From Eubacterium sp. (GTDB lineage: Bacteria; Bacillota; Clostridia; Lachnospirales; Lachnospiraceae), in NCBI GenBank assembly GCA_016280325.1, contig JAEEGM010000008.1, positions 1 to 48,701 on the forward strand: a DNA stretch of 48,701 nucleotides. Direction: 5' to 3'. The translations under genes were made by a program, and so were the position numbers. Below are positions 1-10,000 of the stretch, piece by piece. The first letter of the stretch is position 1; the number at the start of each line of letters is the position of its first letter. The notes beneath the pieces are model-generated. The model was not told the DNA's origin, searched no databases, and saw only the letters and a program-made list of their open reading frames with translations.

Positions 1-125
1 TCATAAATGAATGACCAGTCAAGTGCACCATCAATCAATCGGAGCAGATGATCCTTGGGAACAAGGTCATCCATACAGATGAATTGAACCTGTTCTCGGT
101 TCTTTTCAACGTTCGTTGACATCAT
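1..125 (-). mobile_element. IS1182-like transposase, N-terminal fragment (cut by window edge)
   Basis: The first 41 codons of a minus-strand gene run off the left edge. The translation begins MMSTNVEKNREQVQFICMDD and continues with LVPKDHLLRLIDGALDWSFI. This matches from memory the start of IS1182-family (DUF772) transposases, which typically read 'LVPKDHLLRKID...DFSFIYDLV'. A good ribosome binding site (GGAGGG) lies 9 bases upstream of the start. Whether the element is complete, and where its terminal repeats lie, cannot be seen because the catalytic part is outside the window. Confidence 0.72.
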
Positions 126-161
126 AGGCAGATACCCTCCATATCTGATTTCTATGATACC

Positions 162-167
162 ATTATA
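162..167 (-). promoter_or_regulatory. -10 hexamer in front of the transposase gene
   Basis: The minus strand reads TATAAT 37 bases upstream of the transposase start. No convincing -35 hexamer is seen. A short dyad (CAGATA - 7 bases - TATCTG) brackets the GGAGGG ribosome binding site and could limit translation of the transposase. Confidence 0.4.
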
Positions 168-227
168 CCAAAAAAACGCTGAAAAATCCAGTGTTTTCGG
201 TGCTTTTCTTCGTTTTTTCTACGAGAA

Positions 228-251
228 AAGCCCGCGGTTTCCCGCGGACTT
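228..251 (-). terminator. Stem-loop terminator downstream of the 343-1689 gene
   Basis: On the minus strand the arms AAGTCCGCGG and CCGCGGGCTT pair (one G-U) across a GAAA tetraloop, followed by a TTTTCTC run. It lies about 90 bases past the stop of the minus-strand membrane-protein gene, so it is a likely operon end. A second perfect hairpin (GAGGCTCC-AACC-GGAGCCTC, 266-285, followed by CTTTT on the plus strand) sits next to it and may stop plus-strand transcription. Confidence 0.6.
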
Positions 252-320
252 TGTCTACAGTCTGAGAGGCTCCAACCGGAGCCTCCTTTTATATCTGATT
301 CCAATGGGTTAAATAGTCTT

Positions 321-355
321 AAAAGACTTTTAACCCAAGGGGTTAAAAGTCTTTT
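321..355. repeat. 16-bp perfect palindrome overlapping a stop codon
   Basis: AAAAGACTTTTAACCC (321-336) and its exact reverse complement (340-355) are separated by three bases. The right arm includes the last codons and stop of the minus-strand gene ending at 343. A partial third copy of the motif lies at 306-320 (GGGTTAAATAGTCTT). It may serve as a 3'-end stabiliser or terminator. Confidence 0.6.
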
Positions 356-1689
356 AATTCCTTTTCCAACAACTTCCACTCTTCATCTAACACCGCGTGT
401 CGGATACGCTCATATCTGGTTACGTGGATACCGGAGATCCGGTACTCACTCATTTCAGACAAAACCTCCAGACACGCGTCGTGATCTTTATCTTTGACTG
501 CGTTCTTCATGCGGTGATAATACTCGTTCAATTCTTTCTCCATGATCAGAGGACGGTTGTGAAGCACATCCGAAACTGTCTCATCCACCTGTGACAGGTA
601 ATGCATCGCGTCTTCGGATTCGCTGTCCGTCTCCGCGGTCAAAGCAGCCGCCGCTGTCAGCTGTTCCATCGGCGTCGGCTCTACGGCACGCATACCGGCC
701 GCCACGACATCCTCTTCCCGTATAACGATCTGCTCCGCTTCCACCAAGACAGGCTGAACCACCGGAATATCGAAAGTCTCCTCGGTACCTTCCTTCACGG
801 ACTCTTCCATAACCGGCTCCGCACTCTCGGAAACCGCCTTCAGATCATCGTCCAGCGAAAGCTTCTGCTTATTCTTCTTTGCTTTTTCATCCGCGCGTAT
901 CATCTGCTCCAGTTCAGGCAACAGCGCTGTCTCCTGCATACGATCTGTCACAATTACGGTGTGCAAAGACTTCTCTTCCTCTTCTTCTGCTTCTTCCTCA
1001 ACAGATTCCACACCGAAAAACCCTCTCTCCTGCAACCGTTCCAGTTCCTCATCCGATACATCCGTGATGATGATCTCGCCGCGTCCGTCCCAGGACATGG
1101 CGATCACAAGAAGCAGGACCAAAACCATAAGCGGTATTGTCGTGATATGCAATACCGAATTCATCACAAAAACAGCCACGCACCCGACCATCGCCGCGAG
1201 CGTTCCGATTCGAAGCCCCCGATCCAATTTTTCATAAAACCATATCGTCATAAAGAACAAAACCAGGGCGTATAGTAACGGCATATATTTTAATACCGCA
1301 GCAGCAAATCCTCCGCGAATCACGATCGTTGCCACAAGCAGAGCCACGCCCGGCAGCTGCAACAACACACCGCTTCCGACACGGATTTCCGTCCGGGTTC
1401 TGAACCACATAATATCAAACGCCACCTGCAGCACACCGATCACACCGGCCAGGTAGATAAAGATATAGAGCATCCCCACACCGTTCAGTGATCTCAACGC
1501 GATATTTGCCGGCTCGCCGATCTCTGTACGAAGCACACCGTCACTGATCAGGTGCATCAATGCAAAGGCCAACAAACACATAAACAGGCCGCGTCCCTGC
1601 ATTTTTCTCGCAGGCACCGCATAGTATCCCCAAGCTGTCACCAACAGGATAAGCACACCTACAACTGAGATGGTTGCGTTTGTTATCAT
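343..1689 (-). CDS. Polytopic membrane protein with long acidic cytoplasmic tail, function unknown
   Basis: This 448-residue protein is not recognised. Residues 1-205 hold about seven hydrophobic segments. The rest is soluble and strongly acidic, with a run of glutamates near residue 230 (VEEEAEEEEEK) and many Glu/Asp/Lys, probably cytoplasmic. The last 75 residues look helical. The start codon overlaps the stop of the FolB-FolK gene by four bases (ATGA), so the two are probably translationally coupled, but nothing in the protein itself suggests a folate role. The end of the gene is folded into a perfect palindrome. Confidence 0.85.
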   Translation of the reverse strand: MITNATISVVGVLILLVTAWGYYAVPARKMQGRGLFMCLLAFALMHLISDGVLRTEIGEPANIALRSLNGVGMLYIFIYLAGVIGVLQVAFDIMWFRTRTEIRVGSGVLLQLPGVALLVATIVIRGGFAAAVLKYMPLLYALVLFFMTIWFYEKLDRGLRIGTLAAMVGCVAVFVMNSVLHITTIPLMVLVLLLVIAMSWDGRGEIIITDVSDEELERLQERGFFGVESVEEEAEEEEEKSLHTVIVTDRMQETALLPELEQMIRADEKAKKNKQKLSLDDDLKAVSESAEPVMEESVKEGTEETFDIPVVQPVLVEAEQIVIREEDVVAAGMRAVEPTPMEQLTAAAALTAETDSESEDAMHYLSQVDETVSDVLHNRPLIMEKELNEYYHRMKNAVKDKDHDACLEVLSEMSEYRISGIHVTRYERIRHAVLDEEWKLLEKELKDF

Positions 1690-2516
1690 GAATATGTCCT
1701 CCGCTCATGTAGTCTTTCCAGCATGTCAAGTGTCGAGCGTCCCGTCGCGGGATGCTTTTTCCAAGGCGCGATCTCCGCCAATGGTTCTAACACAAATTCC
1801 CTTTTTTCTATCTCAGGATGCGGGATTGTCAGGCTCTCACTCTCCAGAATCAGATCACCGTAATACAGGATGTCCAGATCGATCGTTCGGGGCCCCCAAT
1901 GTTCCTTGCGTTCCCTACCCCCGGCCGCTTCCACCTCGTGGAGCTTTTCGAGCAGTTCATCCGGTTCGTACAGCGTCTTCATAAAAATGCACCCGTTCAT
2001 GAAATCCGGCTGATCCTCCACGCCGTACGGCTTTGTCTCAATCAATTCCGATACTCTCAGATCACGGATTTTTCCATCTTGTCGGAGCACTTCCACCGCA
2101 TCCTCAATCTGTTTTGTTCTGTCACCGAGATTCGCGCCTACAGACAGATACACCGGATGCCATCTGCGTTCCATCCGAACGCTTACCGTCTCAAGCGGAA
2201 GCAGGATTGGCGCCCATGGCTTCTTCAGTTCCATCGTGATGGACTCCACCTCCGAAAACGCCATCAATACCGCTTCGCACAGATGCTCAGCAAGCGCTTC
2301 GATCAGCTGATAGGTGGTCTTCTCCATCTCCTCCTTCACCAGATGCGAAACCTGGGCATAATCGATGGAATCATGGATATCATCGCTGACTCCGGCCTTA
2401 TGCAGAGACAGACCGAGAGACATCGACACGAGGAACTTCTGCCCGAGGACATTTTCCTCCTTCAGCACACCATGATGGCCGTATATTTCCAAATCCTTAA
2501 TTATAATCTGGTCCAT
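1686..2516 (-). CDS. folKB: Bifunctional dihydroneopterin aldolase / HPPK (FolB-FolK fusion)
   Basis: This is a two-domain folate enzyme of 276 residues. Residues 1-118 are FolB (dihydroneopterin to 6-hydroxymethyl-dihydropterin), with the family opening YGHHGVLKEENVLGQKF. Residues 119-276 are FolK (pyrophosphorylation of that product), with VYLSVGANLGDR at its start and the HPPK signature GPRTIDLDILYYGD near residue 207. Such fusions are common in Clostridia. It follows folE by 43 bases in the same direction. folP, the next step, is not beside it. Confidence 0.95.
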   Translation of the reverse strand: MDQIIIKDLEIYGHHGVLKEENVLGQKFLVSMSLGLSLHKAGVSDDIHDSIDYAQVSHLVKEEMEKTTYQLIEALAEHLCEAVLMAFSEVESITMELKKPWAPILLPLETVSVRMERRWHPVYLSVGANLGDRTKQIEDAVEVLRQDGKIRDLRVSELIETKPYGVEDQPDFMNGCIFMKTLYEPDELLEKLHEVEAAGGRERKEHWGPRTIDLDILYYGDLILESESLTIPHPEIEKREFVLEPLAEIAPWKKHPATGRSTLDMLERLHERRTYS

Positions 2517-2559
2517 AAGCTTCCTCAGTAATAAATAATACCCGACATTTCTCCGCGGA

Positions 2560-3111
2560 TCATCGTATCATCGAGAAAAACAATTTGCGAAGTTCCGCGT
2601 CCTCCGTAAAGCACCCGGTCGTCTTATATGTCATCGTCTCCGTGCCGGGCTTTTTCACACCACGCATGGACATGCACATATGCTCCGCCTTCGCCACGAC
2701 GATCACACCCTTCGGATGAAGATTGTTCTGGATTGCCTCGGCAATCTGCGTCGTCATCTTCTCCTGGATCTGTGCGCGTCTCGCAAAGATCTCCACGGTG
2801 CGGGCCAGTTTGCTGAGCCCCACCACCTTACCGTCCGGAACATAACCGATCGTAACCGTACCGAAAAACGGCAGAATATGATGCTCACACAACGAATAGA
2901 ACCGGATATTCTTTTCGATCACGATATCACCGGTTTCCGCCGTAAAGGTACGTGACAACGGCTCTGCCGGATCCTGCTGGTAACCTCCGAATATCTCTTC
3001 ACACATATTTGACACACGCGTCGGCGTATCCTTCAGGCCTTCACGCTCGTAATCCTCTCCGATTCCTTCGAGGATCAGTCTTACGCCCTCCTCGATCTTT
3101 AGCTTATCCAT
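2560..3111 (-). CDS. folE: GTP cyclohydrolase I
   Basis: This enzyme converts GTP to 7,8-dihydroneopterin triphosphate, the first step of pterin and folate synthesis. The protein is 183 residues, usual for the family. Zinc-ligand motifs SLCEHH and EHMCMSMRGV are present, as is the signature HILPFFGTVTIGYVP followed by GLSKLARTVEIFARR. The start has a strong AGGAGG site six bases upstream. It lies 17 bases after the CotH-domain gene and is followed by folKB, so it is probably co-transcribed with both. Confidence 0.97.
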   Translation of the reverse strand: MDKLKIEEGVRLILEGIGEDYEREGLKDTPTRVSNMCEEIFGGYQQDPAEPLSRTFTAETGDIVIEKNIRFYSLCEHHILPFFGTVTIGYVPDGKVVGLSKLARTVEIFARRAQIQEKMTTQIAEAIQNNLHPKGVIVVAKAEHMCMSMRGVKKPGTETMTYKTTGCFTEDAELRKLFFSMIR

Positions 3112-3128
3112 GGAAACCTCCTGTCGGT

Positions 3129-5897
3129 TTACTTCTTTTTCTTTTTAACGGTCTTTTTAATCGTCTTCTTTCCATTCTTCTTTGTGTTCTTCTTTGCCGC
3201 CTTCACCGTTACCGTACAGAAAAACATCTTCCCGTCAATGGAAGCAGCGATAACAGACTTTCCTTTTTTCAACGCATGCAGAACACCATCGGGACCCACA
3301 TGGACGACCTTTTCATTCTGTGAGCAGAAATTGAACCCATTCTGATAAGCAAACGCGTTGACCTCCTTCGGTGACGGAGCGACCTTCAGCACTTTATAAG
3401 TACCCTTCGTCATGGTAATATTTTTTTTACTGAACGACAATGTACGAAGCATTTTCAGGTTTTCCCACTTGGTTATATAGATCTTGCACTTGATCGTCGT
3501 CTTCTTGTACTTAGCCGTGACAGTCACTACTCCACGATACCCTTCCGGAGCCGAAAGAACCCCTTCATGCACAAGCACATTATCGCGGTTACAACTCCAC
3601 TTGATCTTATCGACCGATACCTTGTCCGGATAACTTCCGAACGGAATATAATACTCATGGGCAGCATCATCCGTAATATAGCATTCCGAATACGGGAAGA
3701 AAATCTTCGGTCCGTTTTTTACCTTATCCTTCTTGATCCAGCGTGCGTACGCCGTAACATTGGACGTAAATTCCAGACCCAGCACTTCGTACTCGTGACC
3801 TTTCTTATCCTTGGCATACCACCCTTTAAACTGATATCCCTTTTTCTTGGGCTCTGTCGGAATCTGCTCTGCCTCAAGCATATTATTGTTCAGATTAACT
3901 CTGGCATATACCTTTTTCCCTACCTTAAAGGTGACCGTGACGCCACTCGGCGTGATGGCATCCCCGATATGCTGATCCACATATTGGATCCTCGATCGGA
4001 TCCAATCCTTCAACCTGGCGATCTCCGAATCATAATTGACATAAATCTTTCCGCCGGTTTCGGCATCATAAGAATACTCCGAATCCGCCAGCGTCGCTGC
4101 CACGAAATAGTTGGCCTTCTGAGACATATACTGCTGTTTTGATAACTTGTCAATCTCTCCTCCGTCGGCGATCGACTGTTCCAGAAGGTCCTTCAACACC
4201 TTCCAGCGTTCCTTCAATTTTGCTTTGAACACTTCATCCTGAAGCAATCTGCCAATCCAGGCATTGTTCGCGTGGATGAATCCATCTGTCTGGTTTCCGT
4301 AGAACTCGGTCGCGCCCCAGGCGACATAATCAAAGTCCCAAAGAGGTCCCCAAAAGAGTTTACCGTCACGCTTCTTGTACAGATAATTGCTTCCGCCGAC
4401 ATATCCGTCTCCGTTCAAAGAAAACTCCTGAATCAGATAAAAATCAACCGTCGACTGAAGGTCCATATAGTCCGTATAGGACACGCCGTCCGCGTCCTTG
4501 AACTTCTTGCCGAATATCGCGTCCTCTGTTTTTTGCACATAGTCCGAGATGTAGTAGAACTGTTCCGGAACCGGTGTGTTATCACCGAAGTCCGGGCGTT
4601 CCAAAAGGAAATTCATCCCCTTCATCGTAGCGAGGTTGCGATAGTCTCCTTCTTCATATCCCGTCGAGAGAAGATATCCGCCGGTCACGGCACTGCCCGA
4701 CACGGCTCCCGGCTCATCTTCGAGATTATCGATATTCACTCGGGACTTTCCGACACGGACATGCTCGCACAGATAATAACTGCCGAGATACTCTCCGTTC
4801 ATAACGAGATTGACAAACACACACTGCGGTGTGAACTCCATTCCCATCTTATCACCGAGCCAATAGGTGTACTTGTTACGAAGTAACGTATAGTCATAAT
4901 AATTCGCCAAAAGCACCCAGTTTTTATCAGCTCCCATGCCGAAAAAATCCGCTTTATTATCAAGCTTGATCCGGTATGGTCTTTTACTCGGTCCCCAGGT
5001 GGAGTTTCCTCTTCCGCGGATGTATTCCAGTTCATATGTTCCGGAACAATCCTTCCCGCCATACTCCGACACATAACCACTCGGCGTCTCGATCTTTATG
5101 TTCCCGTAGCATTCGGTGTTGTGTACAGGATCATTATTCATCTCAGCGATCGTACCGTCATTCTCATCAATATTTACATTGACTGTCGGAATATCAAATG
5201 CCGTAAACAGAACACCGCGAAGCAATAATTCCGCCTTGTCTTTTTTCTGCTCGGCACTCATGGTATCAAAGGAGAATTTCAATCGAACCGTGTGCTTACC
5301 GGTGATATTTTTACCACTGATATTCACACTGTAATTCTTCCTATAATCCCACTTATCTTTCCCTCTTTGTCTGGGAACGGAAATCGTTCCAAGCGGCGTA
5401 GTTTCGTTGTCCAGATAGATTGAAACTTTGGCCGGTTTTTTGCGCTCACTAAGTGCGTTCACAATAACAAATCCCGGCTTATAATTTGAGAAATCAAACG
5501 CCTGTGAAAAGGTAATCTCACCCTGTTCGATATCCACGGGTTTTGCCTTAATACGAATCCCCTGCTCCGCCTCATCAACGGTGATCTTGTCATCCTTAAC
5601 CGAGACCGTCATCTTTCCTGCTTCAAAAATCTGTGCGCAGTCACGAACCGTATACGCGTCATAGGAATCCACGGTCGGATCATAGGTGGCATCGCTCTTA
5701 CTGTCATAGTTCTGTTCCGGCTTATCACTGACACTCTTAGCCACATCCTCAGACTTGACATGCCTGACGCTTTGTGTCTTAATGCTTTCTGTCTTTTCCT
5801 TCGCCCGCGCCGGTCCTATCCCTGCCATCGCCGAAACTGTCATCGCCATTACCAACGCTACGGTTGTCAACTTCCTCCACGCATTAATTCTTTCCAT
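3129..5897 (-). CDS. Secreted CotH-domain protein with InlB-type B-repeat
   Basis: A 922-residue exported protein. Residues 1-32 form a signal peptide ending ...GIGPARA. Residues 80-235 look like a beta-sandwich. The CotH kinase-like domain spans about 240-640, with RGRGNSTWGPSKRPYRIKL from residue 293 and GPLWDFDYVAWG later, both hallmark CotH motifs. Next come one Listeria-Bacteroides B-repeat (GYQFKGWYAKD...VTAYARW, about 655-725), two further beta-rich stretches and a 20-residue Lys-rich tail. CotH of Bacillus phosphorylates spore-coat proteins. Extracellular CotH proteins of gut Clostridia, which often carry binding repeats, are of unknown substrate. The tail could bind anionic cell-wall polymers (inference). 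Confidence 0.92.
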   Translation of the reverse strand: MERINAWRKLTTVALVMAMTVSAMAGIGPARAKEKTESIKTQSVRHVKSEDVAKSVSDKPEQNYDSKSDATYDPTVDSYDAYTVRDCAQIFEAGKMTVSVKDDKITVDEAEQGIRIKAKPVDIEQGEITFSQAFDFSNYKPGFVIVNALSERKKPAKVSIYLDNETTPLGTISVPRQRGKDKWDYRKNYSVNISGKNITGKHTVRLKFSFDTMSAEQKKDKAELLLRGVLFTAFDIPTVNVNIDENDGTIAEMNNDPVHNTECYGNIKIETPSGYVSEYGGKDCSGTYELEYIRGRGNSTWGPSKRPYRIKLDNKADFFGMGADKNWVLLANYYDYTLLRNKYTYWLGDKMGMEFTPQCVFVNLVMNGEYLGSYYLCEHVRVGKSRVNIDNLEDEPGAVSGSAVTGGYLLSTGYEEGDYRNLATMKGMNFLLERPDFGDNTPVPEQFYYISDYVQKTEDAIFGKKFKDADGVSYTDYMDLQSTVDFYLIQEFSLNGDGYVGGSNYLYKKRDGKLFWGPLWDFDYVAWGATEFYGNQTDGFIHANNAWIGRLLQDEVFKAKLKERWKVLKDLLEQSIADGGEIDKLSKQQYMSQKANYFVAATLADSEYSYDAETGGKIYVNYDSEIARLKDWIRSRIQYVDQHIGDAITPSGVTVTFKVGKKVYARVNLNNNMLEAEQIPTEPKKKGYQFKGWYAKDKKGHEYEVLGLEFTSNVTAYARWIKKDKVKNGPKIFFPYSECYITDDAAHEYYIPFGSYPDKVSVDKIKWSCNRDNVLVHEGVLSAPEGYRGVVTVTAKYKKTTIKCKIYITKWENLKMLRTLSFSKKNITMTKGTYKVLKVAPSPKEVNAFAYQNGFNFCSQNEKVVHVGPDGVLHALKKGKSVIAASIDGKMFFCTVTVKAAKKNTKKNGKKTIKKTVKKKKK

Positions 5898-5964
5898 ATG
5901 ATTTCTCCTGTCATTCCTCTACCTGAACAATACAATTATAATAAACAATCAAATATTCAAACCA

Positions 5965-6999
5965 TCAAACCAACTCTGCCAATTCATATACCAGTCTTTC
6001 CGTCTTCTCCCAACCGAGGCACGGATCCGTGATCGACTTTCCGTATACGCCCTCGCCGATCTTCTGCGCACCGTCCTCAAGATAACTCTCGATCATCAGG
6101 CCTTTGACGATCTCTTTGATCTCATCCGCATGATTTCTGGAGTGAATCACATCCTTGGCAATACGAATCTGCTGCATGTAATCCTTATCAGAATTGGAGT
6201 GGTTCGTGTCGACGATTACTGCCGCGTTCTCCACTTCGCGCTCCTTGTAACTGTCATAAAGATGGATCAGATCCTCAAAATGATAATTCGGGATATTGCG
6301 TCCGAACTTATCCACATAACCGCGAAGGATTGAGTGCACCAACGGATTTCCGGTGGTCTGCACCTCCCATCCCCGATAAACAAAACGCTGCGGATTCTGA
6401 GCCGCCACGATGGAATTCATCATGACAGAGATGTCGCCGCCCGTCGGGTTTTTCATTCCTGCCGGTATTCCCAGTCCCGAAGCAACCAGACGATGTCCCT
6501 GATCCTCCACCGATCTGGCCCCGATCGCCACATAGGCCAAAAGATCCGAGAGGTATCTGTGATTCTCCGGATACAACATCTCCTCCGCACACGTAAACCC
6601 GGTCTGCTCAACCACGCGCGTATGCATCTGACGGATCGCGATCAACCCGGCCAACAGATCCTCATCCTCCTCGGGATTGGGCTGGTGAAGCATACCCTTA
6701 TATCCGAGTCCCACGGTACGCGGCTTATTCGTATACACACGCGGGATCATATAAAGCTTATCCTTTACCTTCTCCTGCACCTTCGCAAGACGATTCATAT
6801 ACTCAAGTACAGCGTCCTCATTGTCCGCCGAGCACGGTCCAATGATCAGTAAAAACCGGTCATCCTTCCCCTCAAAAATAGCCTTAATCTCCTCATCGCG
6901 ACGCTCCTTCACCTGCGCCACACTTTCCTTCAACGGAAACTTTTCTTTGATCTCCTGTGGTGTCGGCATCTGCCGCACAAATTCCATTTGCATTTCCAT
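5965..6999 (-). CDS. aroF: 3-deoxy-7-phosphoheptulonate (DAHP) synthase, AroG-type class I
   Basis: This enzyme condenses phosphoenolpyruvate and erythrose 4-phosphate, the first step of the shikimate pathway. At 344 residues it has the length of the AroF/G/H family. Visible motifs are LLIIGPCSADN (residues about 51-61), YTNKPRTVGLGYKGM, GARSVEDQGHR, GMKNPTGGD and VDTNHSNSDKDY (metal and substrate sites). The N-terminal extension typical of feedback-regulated enzymes is present. It has its own promoter at 7047-7075. The symbol within the aroF/G/H set is arbitrary because the feedback inhibitor cannot be read from sequence. Confidence 0.95.
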   Translation of the reverse strand: MEMQMEFVRQMPTPQEIKEKFPLKESVAQVKERRDEEIKAIFEGKDDRFLLIIGPCSADNEDAVLEYMNRLAKVQEKVKDKLYMIPRVYTNKPRTVGLGYKGMLHQPNPEEDEDLLAGLIAIRQMHTRVVEQTGFTCAEEMLYPENHRYLSDLLAYVAIGARSVEDQGHRLVASGLGIPAGMKNPTGGDISVMMNSIVAAQNPQRFVYRGWEVQTTGNPLVHSILRGYVDKFGRNIPNYHFEDLIHLYDSYKEREVENAAVIVDTNHSNSDKDYMQQIRIAKDVIHSRNHADEIKEIVKGLMIESYLEDGAQKIGEGVYGKSITDPCLGWEKTERLVYELAELV

Positions 7000-7046
7000 G
7001 ATTTCAATTCTCTTTCTTTATTAAAATATAGTCTTAAAACACATTC

Positions 7047-7075
7047 ATCGTACCACAAATCCGTACGTTTCGCAA
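7047..7075 (-). promoter_or_regulatory. Sigma-A-type promoter of DAHP synthase
   Basis: The minus strand carries TTGCGA (7070-7075), a 17-base spacer and TACGAT (7047-7052), about 48 bases upstream of the start at 6999. It lies in the 96-base gap after the preceding operon, where no strong terminator is seen. Confidence 0.6.
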
Positions 7076-7095
7076 GAAAAACATTCTCACACAGC

Positions 7096-10000
7096 CTACA
7101 ATGTCATGGCCTCCACATACCTCTTTTCGAAGGCATCATCCTCCGCCAGCGAGATGGTCTCACACCCGGTCGCAAGCGCGGTCAGTCTTTCCTCTCCTTC
7201 CGGCTCCATCAAAAACCGGATTGCTCCTGTCAGAGCCGTATTGCCGACAGGTTCTGTCTTATCCGCCAGTGTCTCCGGCAAAAGTCCGATCGCAACCGCG
7301 CGGTCGATATGTAAAAATGTTCCGAACCCTCCGGCTATATAGACTTTATCAATCGCATCCGTCGTGATCCCGAATCGCTCACACAGGATTTCGAATCCGG
7401 CCCGGATGGCCGCCTTAGCCAGCTGAACCTCTCGGACATCCTCCTGCGCAAAGGCAAGGATCGTGCCATCGCTGCGCATGGCAAACGGAAAGCCGTCTTC
7501 AAAATAATCATCCACGAGAAGTCCATTCTCATCCGCGAGACCGACTCTCCTCAACTCCGCCACCATATCGATCACACCGGTTCCACAGATACCGGGTGCC
7601 ACCTTCAGTTCTCTACCGCCGGTCATGTCGGAGGACCGTCCCGCAGATCTGTCATAGGAACCGGATTTCGTGTATTCACCGATCCGTTCAACCTCCGCCT
7701 GCCACAGTCCGGATTCATCCTTCTCCAGGCGCACACCGGAGACCGCCCCCTTGATGCTCGCCGTTCCGTATCGGATGTTTCCACCCTCCAAAGCCGGTCC
7801 AGCTGCCGTCGATGTCACCAGCCTACGATTCCTGTCACCGATCACAAGTTCACCGTTGGTTCCCAGATCGATGAGAGCCACTATCTTATCATTTTTATCA
7901 AAATCCAAAGCAAACATACCGGACACGATATCTGCTCCCACATATGTCGAAGCCCCCGGAAGGATGATCACGGGAACCGCCGCTGTGATCTCTTCCAACG
8001 GCCAATCCGGCACCACGTCAAACACCTCGCCCATGGTCTTTTTCTCGAGTGAAAGCGTAACCGGCGTGAACGGAACCCGTCCCAGACCGCTCACATCGTA
8101 TCCCTGCACCAGATGAAGCATGGTCGTATTGCCAACAACAACGACCGTTTCCACATCACCGTATCCGATTCCGTTTCTCACCAATATGGTTTCAATCTCT
8201 TCTAAGAGCGCCTCACAGATTGTCACCCGCATCGCGTCGGCTTTTCCTTCCTCCGCCGCGTGAATACGTGAAATCACATCAGCCCCGAACGAGATCTGCG
8301 GATTGACACGCGTTCTGGTGTCCACACTCGTTCCATCTGCTCGCCGTACCAGGGCTACCGCAAGTGTCGTCGTCCCGATATCGACCGCGACGCCGTATGG
8401 CTTGCCGCTTATCTCCTGCGCACGCCCACCGGCTCCGCCTTCGGAAAGGACTGTCTCACCGACACTCTGCATGCCTTCATAGTCATCTCCGTGTATCTCT
8501 ACATCGACTGCGCCGTTCGGTACCACCTGACAGGCCAACCGGTATTCCGCCTTGCTATCATCACCCGTGATACGCACACGACATTTGCCGCACTGTCCGT
8601 TCCCGCCACAGGAAGCCGGAACCACAATCCCCGATTCCTGCAAAAGAGTCAAAAGATTTTTTTCGGAATCCCCTTCTATATGAACCAGGGAAGTTTTCCC
8701 GGGGGAAGTATTCCCGGTGGAAGTATTCCCCCTAACAATACCGGACTCACGCTCCGCGGCAATTCCCTTCGGATATACCGCCCGCGCCAGTGAAAGACTT
8801 CCAAACACAAGAACCGTTGCCCCACGCTTAGCCGCCTTTTTCTGCATCTTTTCAAGCGCTCCGGCGATATCATCACCACCCTCATAGACCGTGATCCACG
8901 GATTCACCCGTCGGATCACTTCGGAAAGATCAGAAGCGTCAAGTCCGCGCGGTCCCGGTGCGGTCACAGCGACCACCTCGGTGATAAGCGGAAGGATCTG
9001 ACGCACCATCTCCTCCACAGCCTTGTCCATGAAAACACCCATTACCGCGTAAATCCTTCGCCCCGGCAAAAGTGTACGTATGCTCTCCGACAGGACCGTC
9101 ACACCGTCCGTATTATGTGCTCCATCAAAAATGGTAAGCGGATCCTCACTCACGATGTCGAATCGTCCCGGCCAATCTGCGCAGGCGATTCCCTCACGTA
9201 TGATCTCCGCTGTGATCTCATCGCGATTCAAAGCCATCGCTGCTTCGATCGCAAGCGCCGCGTTCCCGGGCTGGAAGGAGCCGCACATTTTCGTATAATA
9301 CGCCTCTCCAAGGTATGTAAATGCCGTTCCCGCAAGCTCCTGTCTGTCGATCCGAAGCGCGTCCTCATTCACATAGCGGATGGACGTTTCTTTCTCCTCC
9401 GCTTCGGAGTTAAGTCTCCCGATGATCCTCTCACGAAGTCTTTCCTGTCTTTTTTCCTCCTTCGTTCCGCCACCCATCTCCAGGCGGACCCCCGGCTGAT
9501 ACGCCACAACAGGACACCCTTTTTTTATGATACCGGCCTTCTCTCCGGCAATCTGGTACAGCGACCCTCCGAGAAACTGCATATGGTCCAGACCGATCGG
9601 CGCGATTACGGACAAGGCAGAACGGGGGATCACATTGGTCGCGTCCTCACGACCTCCCATGCCGACCTCGATGATCGCGACATCGACCTGTTCATTTTTA
9701 AAGGATAAAAATGCCCCCGCACTCTCCAGTTCATACACGGTCGGACGCTCATAGCCATCTGCCACCATCGCTTCTGCCGCCTGGATAACAAAGGTCATCA
9801 GTGACTCATAGATCTCATCTGTGAGATACCGGCTGCCATCCGGCGTCAGGATTCGAATCGTCTCCCTGTCATCAAAAACAGCCGGTGATGAATACCATCC
9901 AACCTTTTTATAAACGCGCGAAAGGATCGACGCCAGATAGGCAGACGTCGATCCTTTTCCGTTCGTTCCGGCGACATGGATAACCGTTATTTCGTCCTGC

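Noticed and set aside
152-379. 75-codon minus-strand open frame near the left edge
   Set aside because: It runs through three hairpins and overlaps the end of the membrane-protein gene; no ribosome binding site and implausible protein composition.
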